A stretch of 64,000 bases of DNA from Oceaniglobus ichthyenteri (GTDB lineage: Bacteria; Pseudomonadota; Alphaproteobacteria; Rhodobacterales; Rhodobacteraceae). This document shows, in pieces, positions 8,850 through 19,595 of this stretch. Where the stretch lies: contig NZ_QAGK01000010.1 of assembly GCF_003057885.1 (NCBI RefSeq), positions 62,001 to 126,000 on the forward strand, written 5' to 3'. The translations under genes were made by a program, and so were the position numbers. The notes under the pieces were generated by a model. That model was given only the letters and a program-made list of their open reading frames with translations. It was not told where the DNA came from and did no database searches. Position 1 is the first letter of the stretch. Every line of letters starts with the position of its first letter.

Positions 8850-9788
8850 ATGACTGACACTGCCCGCTGTTGCAGCCCCGAAATGGTGAAACCCACCCTG
8901 CCCGATCAAACGCTGCCCACAGGCGGCAATGTCGCGCGCGACTGTGTGCCGGTGCCCGGGGGGCGGGCGGTTTTAGGCACCGACAGACCGGTTTTTCCGG
9001 TGGATGAGGAAGGCCCGGCGCGCCGCGCCACGGTAAAGCCCCTGTGGTGGGAACGGGGCACCGTCAGCAATGCCGCCTTTGCCCGGTTCGTCGACGCCAC
9101 CGGATACCAGACCGAGGCCGAGCGGTTTGGATGGTCGTTTGTATTCTGGTCCCATGTTCCGGAACAACAGGGGCCAACCCACGCCGTGCAGGGTGTTGAA
9201 TGGTGGCGCCGCGTCGATGGCGCGTGTTGGCACCGCCCCACCGGGCCACAGGGCGGCGCGCCCTTGGCCGATCATCCGGTGGTGCATATCGCCTGGACCG
9301 ATGCGCGCGCCTATGCCGCCTGGGTCGGGGGCCGATTGCCGCGCGAGGCCGAATGGGAACACGCCGCACGGGGGGGATTGGGCGATGTGCGCTATCCCTG
9401 GGGTCATGAGGCGCCCACCGATGCGGGCCCGTTTCGTTGCAACATCTGGCAAGGGCGGTTTCCCGATCACGACACCGGGGCCGATGGATTTACCGGCACC
9501 GCCCCAACCCACAGTTTTCCGGCCAACGGATACGGATTGTTCAACATGGTCGGCAATATCTGGGAGTGGAGCAGTGATCCGTTTCGCCTGCGCACATTGA
9601 AACGGGCGGCGCGTCAGGTGGCAAATGCCCCCCGCAAGCTGTTGAAAGGCGGATCATTCTTGTGCCACGAATCCTATTGCCACCGCTATCGCATTGCCGC
9701 CCGTATCGGCAACACCCCCGACAGCACAACAACCCATACCGGATTTCGCGTCGTATACGACACGCCCCCCCTGAAACCCGATCCATGA
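8850..9788 (+). CDS. Formylglycine-generating enzyme (sulfatase modifying factor)
   Basis: Oxidises a cysteine in sulfatase active sites to C-alpha-formylglycine. The protein of about 312 residues has the FGE fold throughout: GGRLPREAEWEHAARGG, YPWG, NGYGLFNMVGNIWEWSSD. Near the C-terminus it has GGSFLCHESYCHRYR with both catalytic cysteines, then RIGNTPDSTTTHTGFRVV. The cysteine pair separates true FGE from the many related FGE-fold proteins. It also has the N-terminal CCSP seen in bacterial FGEs. The start is uncertain: TTG 8814, ATG 8838 and ATG 8850 are in frame, and none has a strong ribosome site. No sulfatase gene lies in the window, so its client is encoded elsewhere. Confidence 0.9.
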   Translation: MTDTARCCSPEMVKPTLPDQTLPTGGNVARDCVPVPGGRAVLGTDRPVFPVDEEGPARRATVKPLWWERGTVSNAAFARFVDATGYQTEAERFGWSFVFWSHVPEQQGPTHAVQGVEWWRRVDGACWHRPTGPQGGAPLADHPVVHIAWTDARAYAAWVGGRLPREAEWEHAARGGLGDVRYPWGHEAPTDAGPFRCNIWQGRFPDHDTGADGFTGTAPTHSFPANGYGLFNMVGNIWEWSSDPFRLRTLKRAARQVANAPRKLLKGGSFLCHESYCHRYRIAARIGNTPDSTTTHTGFRVVYDTPPLKPDP

Positions 9789-9888
9789 TGGCGATCTGTG
9801 CACAGGCGCGGGGCGGGCGTGCTGTGACGCTGGTATCGCAAGGGCCGACAATCGGGTAAACACCCACAAACAGCACAGGAGACATGCA

Positions 9889-10860
9889 ATGGGACAATTG
9901 GTTGACGGCGTCTGGCACGATGAATGGTACGACACCAAAAGCACGGGCGGCGCGTTCAAACGATCGCAGGCCAGCTTTCGCAACTGGATCACCGCCGATG
10001 GCAGTGCCGGCCCAACCGGCGAAGGCGGGTTCAAGGCCGCGCCGGACCGGTATCATCTGTATGTCTCTCTGGCCTGCCCCTGGGCCAACCGCGCGCTGTT
10101 TTTCCGCACCCTGAAGGGGTTGCAAGACATGATTGGTGTGTCGGTGGTTCACCCCGACATGCTGGGCGAAGGGTGGACATTTGCCACCGATTATCCGGGC
10201 ACAACGGGGGATACGTTGTACGGCCTGCCCTTCGCGCGCGACATCTATCTGAAAGTAAAACCCGATATGTCGGGCCGCGTGACCGTGCCGATCCTGTGGG
10301 ACAAAGAGCGCGAAACCATCGTCAGTAACGAAAGCTCTGAAATCATCCGGATGTTCAATTCGGCCTTTGATCATCTGACCGGCAATACCGATGATTACTG
10401 GCCCGAACCCCTGCGCGATGCCATGGAGCCGGTCAATGACCGTATTTATGACACGGTGAACAATGGCGTTTACAAGGCCGGGTTTGCCACCAGTCAGGGC
10501 GCCTATGACAACGCAGTTGTCCCGCTTTTTGAATCGCTTGACTGGCTGGAAGACCGGCTGTCTGACAACCGGTATCTGATGGGTGACACCCTGACCGAGG
10601 CGGATTGGCGGCTGTTTTCAACCCTGGTCAGGTTCGATCTGGTCTATCACCTGCATTTTAAATGCAATCGCAAGCGGATCGTCGATTACCCCAACCTATG
10701 GGCCTACACGCGCGAATTGTACCAATGGCCCGGCATTGCCGAGACGATCAATTTTGATCATATCGTGCGCCATTATCATTACAGCCACGACACGATCAAT
10801 CCAAACCGGATCATCCCGATCAACCCGGTGATCGATTGGATGGCGCCGCACGGGCGATAG
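9889..10860 (+). CDS. Glutathionyl-hydroquinone reductase (Xi-class GST, YqjG/ECM4 family)
   Basis: Reduces glutathionyl-hydroquinones, releasing hydroquinone and oxidised glutathione. The 323-residue protein has the N-terminal thioredoxin-like domain with the catalytic Cys in SLACPWANRALFFRTLKGL, VPILWDKERETIVSNESSEIIRMFN for glutathione binding, and the all-alpha C-terminal domain ending near the HYHYSHDTINPNRIIP motif typical of the Xi class. An AGGAG precedes the ATG at 9889. It stands alone but fits functionally with the quinone-related genes at 25-31 kb. Confidence 0.92.
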   Translation: MGQLVDGVWHDEWYDTKSTGGAFKRSQASFRNWITADGSAGPTGEGGFKAAPDRYHLYVSLACPWANRALFFRTLKGLQDMIGVSVVHPDMLGEGWTFATDYPGTTGDTLYGLPFARDIYLKVKPDMSGRVTVPILWDKERETIVSNESSEIIRMFNSAFDHLTGNTDDYWPEPLRDAMEPVNDRIYDTVNNGVYKAGFATSQGAYDNAVVPLFESLDWLEDRLSDNRYLMGDTLTEADWRLFSTLVRFDLVYHLHFKCNRKRIVDYPNLWAYTRELYQWPGIAETINFDHIVRHYHYSHDTINPNRIIPINPVIDWMAPHGR

Positions 10861-10975
10861 CGGCACAAAACGGAGTTGACGGAAAAAGCGTTGCAAATTA
10901 AAGCCTTGCTCATAGTTTTAGTGGCTCAATGCAACGAGCGTCACCTCCCTGCCCTGCCGAAACCGGAGCCCCGAA

Positions 10976-11269
10976 ATGAGCCAAGATAAAGACGACCGCC
11001 TATATGTCAAGGAAGATGGCAACGGCACTTTCAGGCTCATGTCGGGCAAGGAGAAAAGCGAAGAAGACGCGATTGGCGTTGTCGTCTTTGTCTGGTTCGC
11101 CATCGTCGCGGCGATCCTGATAATTTACGGGTTTTCGCCAATCTCGTTTTTCATGATCGTCGGCTCGTTCATTCTGTGCATATTACTGCGCAATCTGATC
11201 CTGATCATGGTCGGCCTGCTGTTTATTGCCGGGGTGGGATATGGGGTGATCTGGCTGTTTTTCCTCTGA
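10976..11269 (+). CDS. Small membrane protein of unknown function
   Basis: A 97-residue protein with a charged N-terminal third (MSQDKDDRLYVKEDGNGTF) followed by about three hydrophobic helices (VVVFVWFAIVAAILIIYGF, FFMIVGSFILCILL, ILIMVGLLFIAGVGYGVIWLFF). A GGAG precedes the ATG. No domain is recognised. The upstream gap (10861-10975) contains a seven-base inverted repeat, CGTTGCA (10889-10895) and TGCAACG (10930-10936). It probably sits in the inner membrane with the N-terminus in the cytoplasm. Confidence 0.65.
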   Translation: MSQDKDDRLYVKEDGNGTFRLMSGKEKSEEDAIGVVVFVWFAIVAAILIIYGFSPISFFMIVGSFILCILLRNLILIMVGLLFIAGVGYGVIWLFFL

Positions 11270-11291
11270 CAAACAGCCAGATGGCCCGTGA

Positions 11292-13181
11292 TCAGTCGGC
11301 CCAATCCCAAGGCGTGGCGAATTCGCCCAACACCTGCGCCACGCGGCCCTGATCACCGGCTTCGCCCCGCGCCACATATGCGACAAGGCCGCGCTTTCGG
11401 TCTTCGCGCACATCGGCCACGCGGGCATCGATACCGGCCTGTTCAAGGGCGGCGTTGAACACACGGGTGATGGCGCGGCGGCGCAGTTCGGGTTTGAATA
11501 CCTTGCCCACCGCGGTTTTGGGCATTTCATCAATGATTTCGATGTATTTTGGCCGGGCGGCGCGTTCGCGCACATTTTGGCGGGCGTGTTCGATCAGGGT
11601 TTCAACCGTGCAATCGCTGTCCGCCACCAGTTCGACATAGGCACAGGGCAGTTCCCCGGCAAAGGCATCGGGTTGGCCGATGGCGCCTGCCATGGCCACG
11701 TCGGGATGGCCGGCCAATGCCTCTTCTATTTCGGCGGGGTCGATATTGTGGCCGCCGCGAATGATCACATCCTTGGCCCGGCCGGTGATCCAGATATATC
11801 CATCACTGTCGATCCGCCCCAGATCACCGGTGCGCAGATAGATATCATCGTGAAACAGGTCATTGTTCTTATCAACCTCGGTATAGGTTGAGCCCGCATA
11901 AACCCCGGGGTTTGATACACAGATTTCCCCAACGGCATCGGTTTCACATTCCTGCATGCCATCAGGCGTTTCGACCAGGATTTTCACCCCACAATAGGGA
12001 AACGGAATACCGACGCTGCCGATTTTCTTAATCCCGTCCACCGGGTTGATCGACACCAGACAGGTGGCTTCGGTCAGCCCGTAACCTTCGCAGATGGCCA
12101 CGCCTGTGGCCTTTTCAAACCGTTTGTACAATTCAACCGGCAGTGGCGAAGATCCGGAAAACGCCTGTTTGATGCTGGAGACATCGGCATCGACCGGGCG
12201 CTGCATCAGCGCGGCAATGGCCGTGGGTACGGTGATGACAAAGCTGATTTTCCATCGCTCGACCAGCTTCCAGAAATTGTCGAACACCCCGTCACCCCGG
12301 TATCCCGCAGGTGTGGGAAACACCACATGACCCCCCGATGATATCATCGCCATCAAGATCACATGGCAGGCAAACACATGAAACAACGGCAGTGGGCAAA
12401 TCACGTTGTCCTTTTCGCTGAACAACAACCGATGGCCCAGCCATCCGTTATAGACCATGCCGGAAATTCTGTGTTGCGCCACCTTTGGCATGCCGGTGGT
12501 GCCGCCGGTGTGAAAATAGGCGGCGACACGATCCTGATCCGGGTCATCGAATGTCAGATGATCGCCGGGGTATTTCGCCAATTCGGTGCGAAACTGCAAA
12601 ACCCGCGCGTGGTGATCCACGGGGTTTTTCGGGCGGATAAACGGCACGATCCAACGTTTGGGCGGCGTGAGATAGTGGTTCAAATCCACCTCAAGCACAG
12701 TTTTGACGTTTGGGGCCAGCTTCACCGCCTCGGCGGCCTTTTGCGGCACGTCGGTTTTCGGAAACGCCTTGAGCGTCACCAACACCGTTGCCCCGGTTTC
12801 GCGCAGGATGGCGGCGATCTGGGCGGGGGCCAACAACGGATTGATCGGATTGGCGATGCCCGCAATCGTCCCCCCAATCAGGGTGACGGCGGTTTCCAGA
12901 CAATTGGGCAGCAGATAGGCCACCACATCTTTTGGCCCTACCCCCATGGCGCGAAACATGTTCGCCGCCTGGGTTGATTGACTGTGAAACTGTGCCCAGG
13001 TCAGGGTGTCGGCCCGGTCTTTCGGGCCTGACAACAGTTGAAAGGTGATCGCAGGGCGGGATGGAAACCGCTGGGCAACCGACCCCATGAACCGGTGCAT
13101 GGTGCGCGGCATATCCCGTGCGTCCCATGGCATTTCCGCCTCGATGGCGGTGCGGTCGGCATGGCCTGCAAATTTGCCCAT
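11292..13181 (-). CDS. Acyl-CoA synthetase (AMP-forming ligase)
   Basis: Activates a carboxylic acid to its CoA thioester via an acyl-adenylate. The 629-residue protein has the ANL-family motifs: HTGGTTGMPK (phosphate loop), GYGLTEAT, YLRTGDLGRIDSDGY, and ITGRAKDVIIRGGHNIDPAEIEE. The terminal lysine is in KTAVGKVFKPELR. The start at 13181 is chosen for the GGGGGAG ahead of it; a longer in-frame version lacks a ribosome site. It runs with the ABC exporter gene upstream on the same strand. The substrate is probably a medium or long fatty acid, or an aromatic acid; sequence alone does not settle it. Confidence 0.9.
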   Translation of the reverse strand: MGKFAGHADRTAIEAEMPWDARDMPRTMHRFMGSVAQRFPSRPAITFQLLSGPKDRADTLTWAQFHSQSTQAANMFRAMGVGPKDVVAYLLPNCLETAVTLIGGTIAGIANPINPLLAPAQIAAILRETGATVLVTLKAFPKTDVPQKAAEAVKLAPNVKTVLEVDLNHYLTPPKRWIVPFIRPKNPVDHHARVLQFRTELAKYPGDHLTFDDPDQDRVAAYFHTGGTTGMPKVAQHRISGMVYNGWLGHRLLFSEKDNVICPLPLFHVFACHVILMAMISSGGHVVFPTPAGYRGDGVFDNFWKLVERWKISFVITVPTAIAALMQRPVDADVSSIKQAFSGSSPLPVELYKRFEKATGVAICEGYGLTEATCLVSINPVDGIKKIGSVGIPFPYCGVKILVETPDGMQECETDAVGEICVSNPGVYAGSTYTEVDKNNDLFHDDIYLRTGDLGRIDSDGYIWITGRAKDVIIRGGHNIDPAEIEEALAGHPDVAMAGAIGQPDAFAGELPCAYVELVADSDCTVETLIEHARQNVRERAARPKYIEIIDEMPKTAVGKVFKPELRRRAITRVFNAALEQAGIDARVADVREDRKRGLVAYVARGEAGDQGRVAQVLGEFATPWDWAD

Positions 13182-13264
13182 TCGTCTCCCCCCGTGATGC
13201 GCGCCTTGCCCGCATGTCTTTACACCAAGATGGGAGGGTTTGCGCAACAGCGCAAGGCGGCGGT

Positions 13265-15052
13265 TTATTCCGCCGCCAACCCATCGGTAAATTGCAACCG
13301 CGCCAGACGCGCATACAGCCCGCCCTGGGACACCAGATCATCATGGGTGCCGGTGGCAATGATTTGACCGGCATCAAACACGATGATCCTGTCGGCCTTT
13401 TTCACGGTCGCCAGACGGTGTGCCACGATCAGGGTCGTGCGCCCCTCGCTCAGGGTTTCGACGGCCTGTTGCACGGCGCGTTCCGATTCAGCATCCAGCG
13501 CGCTGGTGGCTTCATCAAGCAACAGAACCGGACTGTCACGCAGGATCGCGCGCGCAATCGCAATGCGCTGTTTCTGCCCCCCCGACAACATGACGCCACG
13601 TTCCCCCACATAAGTGTCATACCCTTGGGGCAGTGCGGTGAGAAAATCATGGGCGGCGGCGGCGCGGGCGGCCTGTTCGACCTGTTCATCGCTGGCGTCC
13701 GGGCGACCAAAGCGGATGTTTTCCCGCGCCGAGGCGGCAAAAATTACCGGATCTTGCGGCACAAGCGCGATATGGGTGCGGAAATCGGCGCGCGCCATAT
13801 CGCGCAGGTTCATGCCATCCAGGGTGATCGTGCCGCTGTCGGGGTCATAAAACCGCTGTATCAACTGGATGATCGTGGTTTTACCGGCCCCCGATGGGCC
13901 GACAAGGGCCACGGTTTCCCCCGGTGCAACCGTCAGGTTGACACCGTTCAGCGCCGCCGTTCCCGGCCGGGCAGGATAGTGAAACACCACATCGTCAAAC
14001 GTTATCGCGCCTTTCACCGGTTTGGGCAACGCCAGGGGCGCGGCGGGGTCTTGCACCGTATCGACGGCATTGAGCAATTCAACCAACCGCTCGGTGGCTC
14101 CGGCGGCGCGCTGCAACTCGCTCCAGATTTCCGAAAGCGCGGCAACGCCCCCGGCCACCATCACCGCATAAATGACGAACTGCACCAATTCGCCCACCGT
14201 CATCAGATCGGCCCGCACATCGCGTGCACCAATCCACAACACCCCGACGATGCCGAAAAACACCAGCGCAATCACGATCACCGTCATGATCGCGCGGGTA
14301 AAAATCCGGCGCCGCGCGGCGTCATAGCTTTTTTCCGTCACATCGGCGAAAGATGCCCGGCTTTTCGCCTCGTGGGTAAAGGCCTGAACGGTCTGCACAG
14401 AACTAAGCGTTTCACTGGCCGTGCCCGACGATTGGCCGATCCAATCCTGATTTTCACGGCTCAGCGCGCGCACCCGGCGGCCCAGCACGATGATCGGTAC
14501 AATCACCGCAGGCACGATCAGCATCACCATCAGCGTCAGCTTGGTTGAGGTGAAAAACAGCATCGCCAAGCCGCCCACCAAAATCAGGGCGTTGCGCAGG
14601 GCAATCGACACCGACGATCCGATCACCGACAGAATCAGCGTGGTGTCGGTGGTGATGCGCGACAGGACTTCGCCGGTCATGATGTTTTCATAAAACGTGG
14701 GCGACATACCGATCACCCGGTCAAACACCGCCTTGCGGATATCGGCCACCACCCGTTCGCCAAGCCGGGTCACGAAATAATACCGCAGCCCGGTGCCAAC
14801 GGCCAACAATCCGGCAATCGCCAATGCGGCAAAGAAATAACTGTCCAACAGGGCCTCGGCGCTGGTTTCAAACCCGTCCACCACGCGCCGCACCGCCAAA
14901 GGCAGCACCAGCGACACACAGGCGGTCAGGATCAAGGCACCAATCGACAACCCCAAAAGCACCCGGTAGGGCCGCAAAAATGGCCACAGCGACGCCAGCG
15001 CGCCGATCTTCTTGCTCTTTTCGCGTTCCTGTTCGCTGTATTTATCCGCCAT
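13265..15052 (-). CDS. ABC exporter, fused permease and ATPase
   Basis: A 595-residue half-transporter of the MsbA/ABCB type. The six-helix membrane domain covers about residues 20-320 and has the exporter TRLGERVVADIRKAVFDRVIGMSPTFYE coupling helix. The ATPase domain has GPSGAGKTT (Walker A), LSGGQKQR (signature), VLLLDEATSALD (Walker B) and VAHRLATV (switch His). It presumably works as a homodimer in the inner membrane, exporting a lipid or hydrophobic compound. It is upstream of the acyl-CoA synthetase, and the pair may be co-transcribed (83-bp gap). The substrate is unknown. Confidence 0.92.
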   Translation of the reverse strand: MADKYSEQEREKSKKIGALASLWPFLRPYRVLLGLSIGALILTACVSLVLPLAVRRVVDGFETSAEALLDSYFFAALAIAGLLAVGTGLRYYFVTRLGERVVADIRKAVFDRVIGMSPTFYENIMTGEVLSRITTDTTLILSVIGSSVSIALRNALILVGGLAMLFFTSTKLTLMVMLIVPAVIVPIIVLGRRVRALSRENQDWIGQSSGTASETLSSVQTVQAFTHEAKSRASFADVTEKSYDAARRRIFTRAIMTVIVIALVFFGIVGVLWIGARDVRADLMTVGELVQFVIYAVMVAGGVAALSEIWSELQRAAGATERLVELLNAVDTVQDPAAPLALPKPVKGAITFDDVVFHYPARPGTAALNGVNLTVAPGETVALVGPSGAGKTTIIQLIQRFYDPDSGTITLDGMNLRDMARADFRTHIALVPQDPVIFAASARENIRFGRPDASDEQVEQAARAAAAHDFLTALPQGYDTYVGERGVMLSGGQKQRIAIARAILRDSPVLLLDEATSALDAESERAVQQAVETLSEGRTTLIVAHRLATVKKADRIIVFDAGQIIATGTHDDLVSQGGLYARLARLQFTDGLAAE

Positions 15053-15190
15053 CGCACCCTACCTTTTCTATGCGCCACTTACCCACTTTGGCCGCGCGGA
15101 ACAAGTTCCCCTTGGCGCGTCACGTCGCCCCTTGCATATGAGGCACGCCGTGGCACTGTGCGTTCTGTATCAAATCAGGAGGGCGCAGCA

Positions 15191-15925
15191 TTGTCACAGC
15201 GCAACATAATCGTAACCGGCGCAACCAGCGGCATCGGGGCCGCCACCGTGCGCCAATTGTGCGCCGGGAGGGATCGGGTGCTGGCCATCGGGCGGCGGGC
15301 CGACCGGCTGAGCGAACTGGCGGCAGAAACGGGGTGTGATACCCTGACCGGGGATGTGCGCGATCATCGCGCATTGCACGATCGGATTTTGACCTTTGCC
15401 CCCGATGGGTTGGTGAACAACGCAGGCGCGGGCCACGGGATTGACGGGTTGGAAACCGCGCCGCCCGAAACCATTCAACTGGCCATCGACACAAACGTGA
15501 CCGCGCTGTTGCATCTGAGCGCACTTGTGTTGCCCGGAATGCGCGCACGCGGGCGCGGTCATATCGTGAATATCGGCTCGATTGCGGGGCTGCATAACGG
15601 CGTGTCGGCGATCTATGGCGGCACAAAGGCGGCGGTGCACATGATCAGCCAAAACCTGAGGATGGAGTTGCGCGGCACCCCGATCCGCGTGTCTGAAATC
15701 TGTCCCGGGCGGGTCAGCACCGAATTTTATCAGGCCGCCCAGGGGCAGCGCGAAACACTGGATCAGATGGGCAAAACCGGCATCACCGAGTTGCGCGCGC
15801 AAGACGTGGCCGATGCCATTGCCTATGCGCTGAACGCACCGGCCCATGTGAACATCTCGACGATTGAATTACTGCCCACCGAGCAGGTGGTCGGTGGCAC
15901 CAATGTCGTATCAGACCGGTCCTGA
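15191..15925 (+). CDS. SDR-family oxidoreductase, YdfG-like
   Basis: A 244-residue classical short-chain dehydrogenase with a cofactor loop GATSGIGAA, NNAG (VNNAGAGHG), a catalytic Ser in NIGSIAG and YGGTKAA. The C-terminal region (PGRVSTEF ... NISTIELLPTEQ) matches the YdfG group of NADP-dependent 3-hydroxy acid/serine dehydrogenases. The start is TTG at 15191, eight bases after AGGAGG (15177-15182). A GTG in frame at 15158 would place the ribosome site inside the gene and is rejected. It is divergent from the ABC exporter and convergent with the oxoprolinase gene. Confidence 0.85.
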   Translation: MSQRNIIVTGATSGIGAATVRQLCAGRDRVLAIGRRADRLSELAAETGCDTLTGDVRDHRALHDRILTFAPDGLVNNAGAGHGIDGLETAPPETIQLAIDTNVTALLHLSALVLPGMRARGRGHIVNIGSIAGLHNGVSAIYGGTKAAVHMISQNLRMELRGTPIRVSEICPGRVSTEFYQAAQGQRETLDQMGKTGITELRAQDVADAIAYALNAPAHVNISTIELLPTEQVVGGTNVVSDRS

Positions 15926-15930
15926 CGGCC

Positions 15931-18900
15931 CTAAGTCGGCGGCGGCCCAAACCCGCCGCCGCCGGGGGTTTTCATGACAAACACATCGCCAACCTGCACC
16001 TGAATTTCACTGTTGCCGCCCAAATCCTCGACCGATCCATCGGCGCGTTCCACACTGTTTTCCCCCACGGCCCCCGGTGCGCCCCCCGCCGCGCCGTGGG
16101 GCGGGATTTTGCGATGCGATGTAAGGGTGGTCACGGTCATATCTTCAAGAAACCGCAATTTGCGGATCACCCCATCCCCGCCCGCATACTGCCCCGCCCC
16201 GCCCGAGCCGGTGCGCACGGAAAATTCCTCAACCCGTACCGGGAACCGGGTTTCCAACACTTCCGGGTCGGTCATGCGGGTGTTGGTCATGTGGCTGTGC
16301 ACCGCACTTGCGCCGTTAAACCCATCGCCCGCCCCGGTTCCCCCGCAGATCGTTTCGTAATTTTGATAGGTGTCATTGCCATAAACGAAATTGTTCATCG
16401 TCCCCTGACTGCCGGCAATCACGCCCAGCGCGCCATATAACGTATCGGCAATCGCCTGGCTGACCTCGGTATTTCCCGAAATCACGGCGGCGGGATATTC
16501 CGGATTGATCATACTGCCCTGTGGCACGATCAGGTTGAGGGGTTTCAAACACCCCTCGTTCATCGGAATGTTCGACCCAACCAGGGTGCGAAACACATAG
16601 AGCACCACAGCGCGGCAAATTGCCAAAGGCGCGTTGTAATTCAGCCGATCCTGGGGCGATGTGCCGGTGAAATCAATCACCGCCTCGCGCTTGGTCTTAT
16701 CGACCGAAATCTTCACCTTGATCTGTGCGCCACTGTCCAGCGGATAGGTGAACGCACAGTCGTGCAGCACATCGAGCACCTGGCGCACGCTTTCTTCGGC
16801 ATTGTCCTGCACATGCCCCATATAGGCATGCACGGTTTTCAGGCCGAATTGCCCGGCGATCTTGGTTAATTCCTGTACACCGGTGGCATTGGCGGCGATT
16901 TGGGCGGCAAGATCGGCCATGTTCTGATCAATATTGCGGCACGGATATTTGCCCGAGGCCAACAAATCGCGCGCCGCCCGCTCTTGCAATGCCCCCTGTC
17001 TGACCAAGGTGAAATTATCGATCAGCACGCCCTCTTGTTCGATATGGGTGCTGTCGGGCGGCCCCGATCCGGGGGTGGTGCCGCCGATATCGGCGTGATG
17101 CCCACGTGAGGCGACAGTATAAATGATATCGCGACCGTTTTCATCAAACACCGGCGTGATCACGGTAACATCGGGCAAATGGGTGCCGCCATTATAGGGG
17201 TTGTTCATCATGAACACATCGCCGGGGCGGATTTTACCGGCATTCTGGCGCAACACCGTGCGCACACTTTCCGACATCGACCCCAGATGCACCGGAACAT
17301 GGGGCGCATTGGCCACCAGATCGCCGTCTTGATCAAAAATCGCACAGGAAAAATCATAGCGTTCTTTGATATTCACCGAATAGGCGGTGTTGGCCAAGGT
17401 CGCGCCCATTTGTTCGGCAATCGACATGAACAGATTGTTGAACACTTCCAACATCACCGGATCAACCCGGGTGCCAATCGCCTCTTGGCGGTTCAGGGGC
17501 ACGGTGCGGCGCAGGATCAGATTGCCGCCGCTGGCACATTCCGCCTGCCAGCCCTGTTCCAGAATATTGGTGCCGGTGGGTTCGGTGATGATTGCCGGGC
17601 CTTCCACCGTTTCGCCCCGGCCCAACTTCGCACGATCAACCAGCGGCACATCGTGCCACGCGCCCTGGCTGAACATCGGCGCGGTTATTGCCGACGACCC
17701 CTGGGTTTTCGTGTCAGGCAACGTCACCGCCGCGCCGGTCGTGCCAATCGCCTCGGCGGTTAACAGATCGATAATCAGATCGGCGTAATCGGGCACGAAG
17801 CCAAACCGCTGTTTGTGGGCCTTGGCAAAGGCGGCGGTCATATCCTCGGCGGGGCCGAACGGCACGGCCAGGGTTTGATGGCCACCATCGGTGCGCAGAT
17901 GCGCCATGGCGACCGTGTGAATATCGCGCTCGGCAATGCCTTGGGCGGCCACCTCGGCCTTTGCCTGTTCGATCAGTGTGGCCAGCGCGGTTTCTGCCGC
18001 GCCCACCGCGCCCAGGGGTTTGGCAAACTGATGTTCGTGGATCGCGCGCACATCGGCCAACCCCATGCCAAAGGCCGACAGGACTCCGGCAAAGGGGTGA
18101 ATATAAACGCTTTCCATTCCCAAAGCATCGGCCACCAAACAGGCGTGTTGCCCGCCCGCCCCGCCAAAACAGTTCATCGTGTATTTGGTGACGTCATAGC
18201 CGCGCTGCACGCTGATTTTCTTGATCGCATTGGCCATGTTTTCAACCGCAATGCGCAGGAATCCTTCGGCAATATCCTCAACCGTTCGCCCGCCCCCGAT
18301 TTGTTGCGCCAAGGCGGTGAATTTTTCGCGCACGATGTCGGCGTCCAACGGTTCATCCGCATCGGGGCCGAAAACCGCCGGAAATTGATCGGGCTGAAGT
18401 TTGCCTAACAGCACGTTACAATCGGTCACGGTCAATGGCCCGCCGCGCCGATACGCCGCCGGGCCGGGGTTGGCACCCGCACTTTCGGGGCCGACCTGCA
18501 TGCGCCCGTCCCTGTAAGACAGGATTGATCCGCCCCCCGCCGCGACCGTGTGGATTGACATCATCGGCGCGCGCATCCGCACGCCTGCCACTTCGGTTTC
18601 AAAGCTGCGTTCAAATTCACCGGCATAGTGGCACACGTCGGTCGATGTGCCGCCCATGTCAAAGCCGATCAGTTTTTCAAACCCCTGTTCGGCGGCGGTG
18701 CGCACCATGCCCACAACCCCGCCCGCCGGGCCAGACAGGATCGCATCCTTGCCCTGAAACATCCGCGCATCGGTCAGCCCGCCATTCGATTGCATGAACA
18801 CCAGACTATCACAGCCCCCATCATCGGCATTCAACGCATCGGCCACCTGTTCCACATAGCGGCGCAGGATCGGCGAAAGATAGGCATCAACCACCGCCGT

Positions 18901-19524
18901 ATCGCCCCGCGACACCAGTTTGATCAAAGGGCTGGCGCGGTGGCTGAGCGAGATTTGGCGAAACCCAATCTCTGCCGCCAGATCGCCCAACGCAACCTCG
19001 TGATCTGTAAACCTGTAGCCATGGATCAGCGCAATTGCAACGGATCGAAACCCATCGTCATAAGCACGCATCAGCGCCGCGCGGGCCGTTTGCAAATCAA
19101 GCGGCGTGATAATTTCACCGGTCGCGCTGACGCGCTCATCAACCTCAACAACCTGTTCATACAGCAATTCCGGCAGTTTAATATCAAGGTCGAACAACCG
19201 GGGCCGGTTTTGGTATCCGATGCGCAACTGATCGCGCAACCCTTTGGTGATCAACAACAATGTGCGCTCGCCCTTGCGCTCCAGCAATGCATTGGTGGCC
19301 ACGGTTGTACCCATTTTCACCGCTGAAATCTGGCCGGGTGCAATTGCGCAATCCCTCGCCATGCCCAACAGGGTTTTGATGCCATGAACGGCGGCATCGG
19401 CGTAAACTTCGGGGTTTTCCGACAGCAATTTATGGGTCAGCAATTCGCCTTTGGGGGTTTGGGCCACGATATCGGTAAATGTGCCGCCCCGATCCACCCA
19501 GAACTGCCACTTTTTCTTATCCAC
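15931..19524 (-). CDS. 5-oxoprolinase / hydantoinase, fused A and B subunits
   Basis: ATP-dependent opening of 5-oxoproline to glutamate is the expected reaction. The 1197-residue protein combines HyuA (actin-like ATPase fold; [12 protein letters not shown] at the N-terminus, [11 protein letters not shown] near residue 310) and HyuB (from about 690; [31 protein letters not shown]). It ends with the glycine-rich tail [22 protein letters not shown] start at 19524 follows GGGAG; two upstream in-frame ATGs lack ribosome sites. A LysR gene lies 71 bp upstream on the same strand but is oriented toward its own divergent partner. Full-length fusion is normal for bacterial OplAH; hydantoinase activity cannot be excluded. 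Confidence 0.92.
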   Translation of the reverse strand: MDKKKWQFWVDRGGTFTDIVAQTPKGELLTHKLLSENPEVYADAAVHGIKTLLGMARDCAIAPGQISAVKMGTTVATNALLERKGERTLLLITKGLRDQLRIGYQNRPRLFDLDIKLPELLYEQVVEVDERVSATGEIITPLDLQTARAALMRAYDDGFRSVAIALIHGYRFTDHEVALGDLAAEIGFRQISLSHRASPLIKLVSRGDTAVVDAYLSPILRRYVEQVADALNADDGGCDSLVFMQSNGGLTDARMFQGKDAILSGPAGGVVGMVRTAAEQGFEKLIGFDMGGTSTDVCHYAGEFERSFETEVAGVRMRAPMMSIHTVAAGGGSILSYRDGRMQVGPESAGANPGPAAYRRGGPLTVTDCNVLLGKLQPDQFPAVFGPDADEPLDADIVREKFTALAQQIGGGRTVEDIAEGFLRIAVENMANAIKKISVQRGYDVTKYTMNCFGGAGGQHACLVADALGMESVYIHPFAGVLSAFGMGLADVRAIHEHQFAKPLGAVGAAETALATLIEQAKAEVAAQGIAERDIHTVAMAHLRTDGGHQTLAVPFGPAEDMTAAFAKAHKQRFGFVPDYADLIIDLLTAEAIGTTGAAVTLPDTKTQGSSAITAPMFSQGAWHDVPLVDRAKLGRGETVEGPAIITEPTGTNILEQGWQAECASGGNLILRRTVPLNRQEAIGTRVDPVMLEVFNNLFMSIAEQMGATLANTAYSVNIKERYDFSCAIFDQDGDLVANAPHVPVHLGSMSESVRTVLRQNAGKIRPGDVFMMNNPYNGGTHLPDVTVITPVFDENGRDIIYTVASRGHHADIGGTTPGSGPPDSTHIEQEGVLIDNFTLVRQGALQERAARDLLASGKYPCRNIDQNMADLAAQIAANATGVQELTKIAGQFGLKTVHAYMGHVQDNAEESVRQVLDVLHDCAFTYPLDSGAQIKVKISVDKTKREAVIDFTGTSPQDRLNYNAPLAICRAVVLYVFRTLVGSNIPMNEGCLKPLNLIVPQGSMINPEYPAAVISGNTEVSQAIADTLYGALGVIAGSQGTMNNFVYGNDTYQNYETICGGTGAGDGFNGASAVHSHMTNTRMTDPEVLETRFPVRVEEFSVRTGSGGAGQYAGGDGVIRKLRFLEDMTVTTLTSHRKIPPHGAAGGAPGAVGENSVERADGSVEDLGGNSEIQVQVGDVFVMKTPGGGGFGPPPT

Positions 19525-19595
19525 GCCTGTCTCTCCCACATTTTGGTGTCGCATTGTTGCGGCAATGCCGGGCAATGTTCAACGCCCCCCACCGT

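Noticed and set aside
13118-14548. 476-codon open frame on the plus strand
   Set aside because: It lies antisense to the ABC exporter and acyl-CoA synthetase, both with complete motifs.
15158-15190. GTG start of the SDR gene
   Set aside because: The AGGAGG at 15177-15182 would lie inside the gene; the TTG at 15191 is correctly spaced after it.
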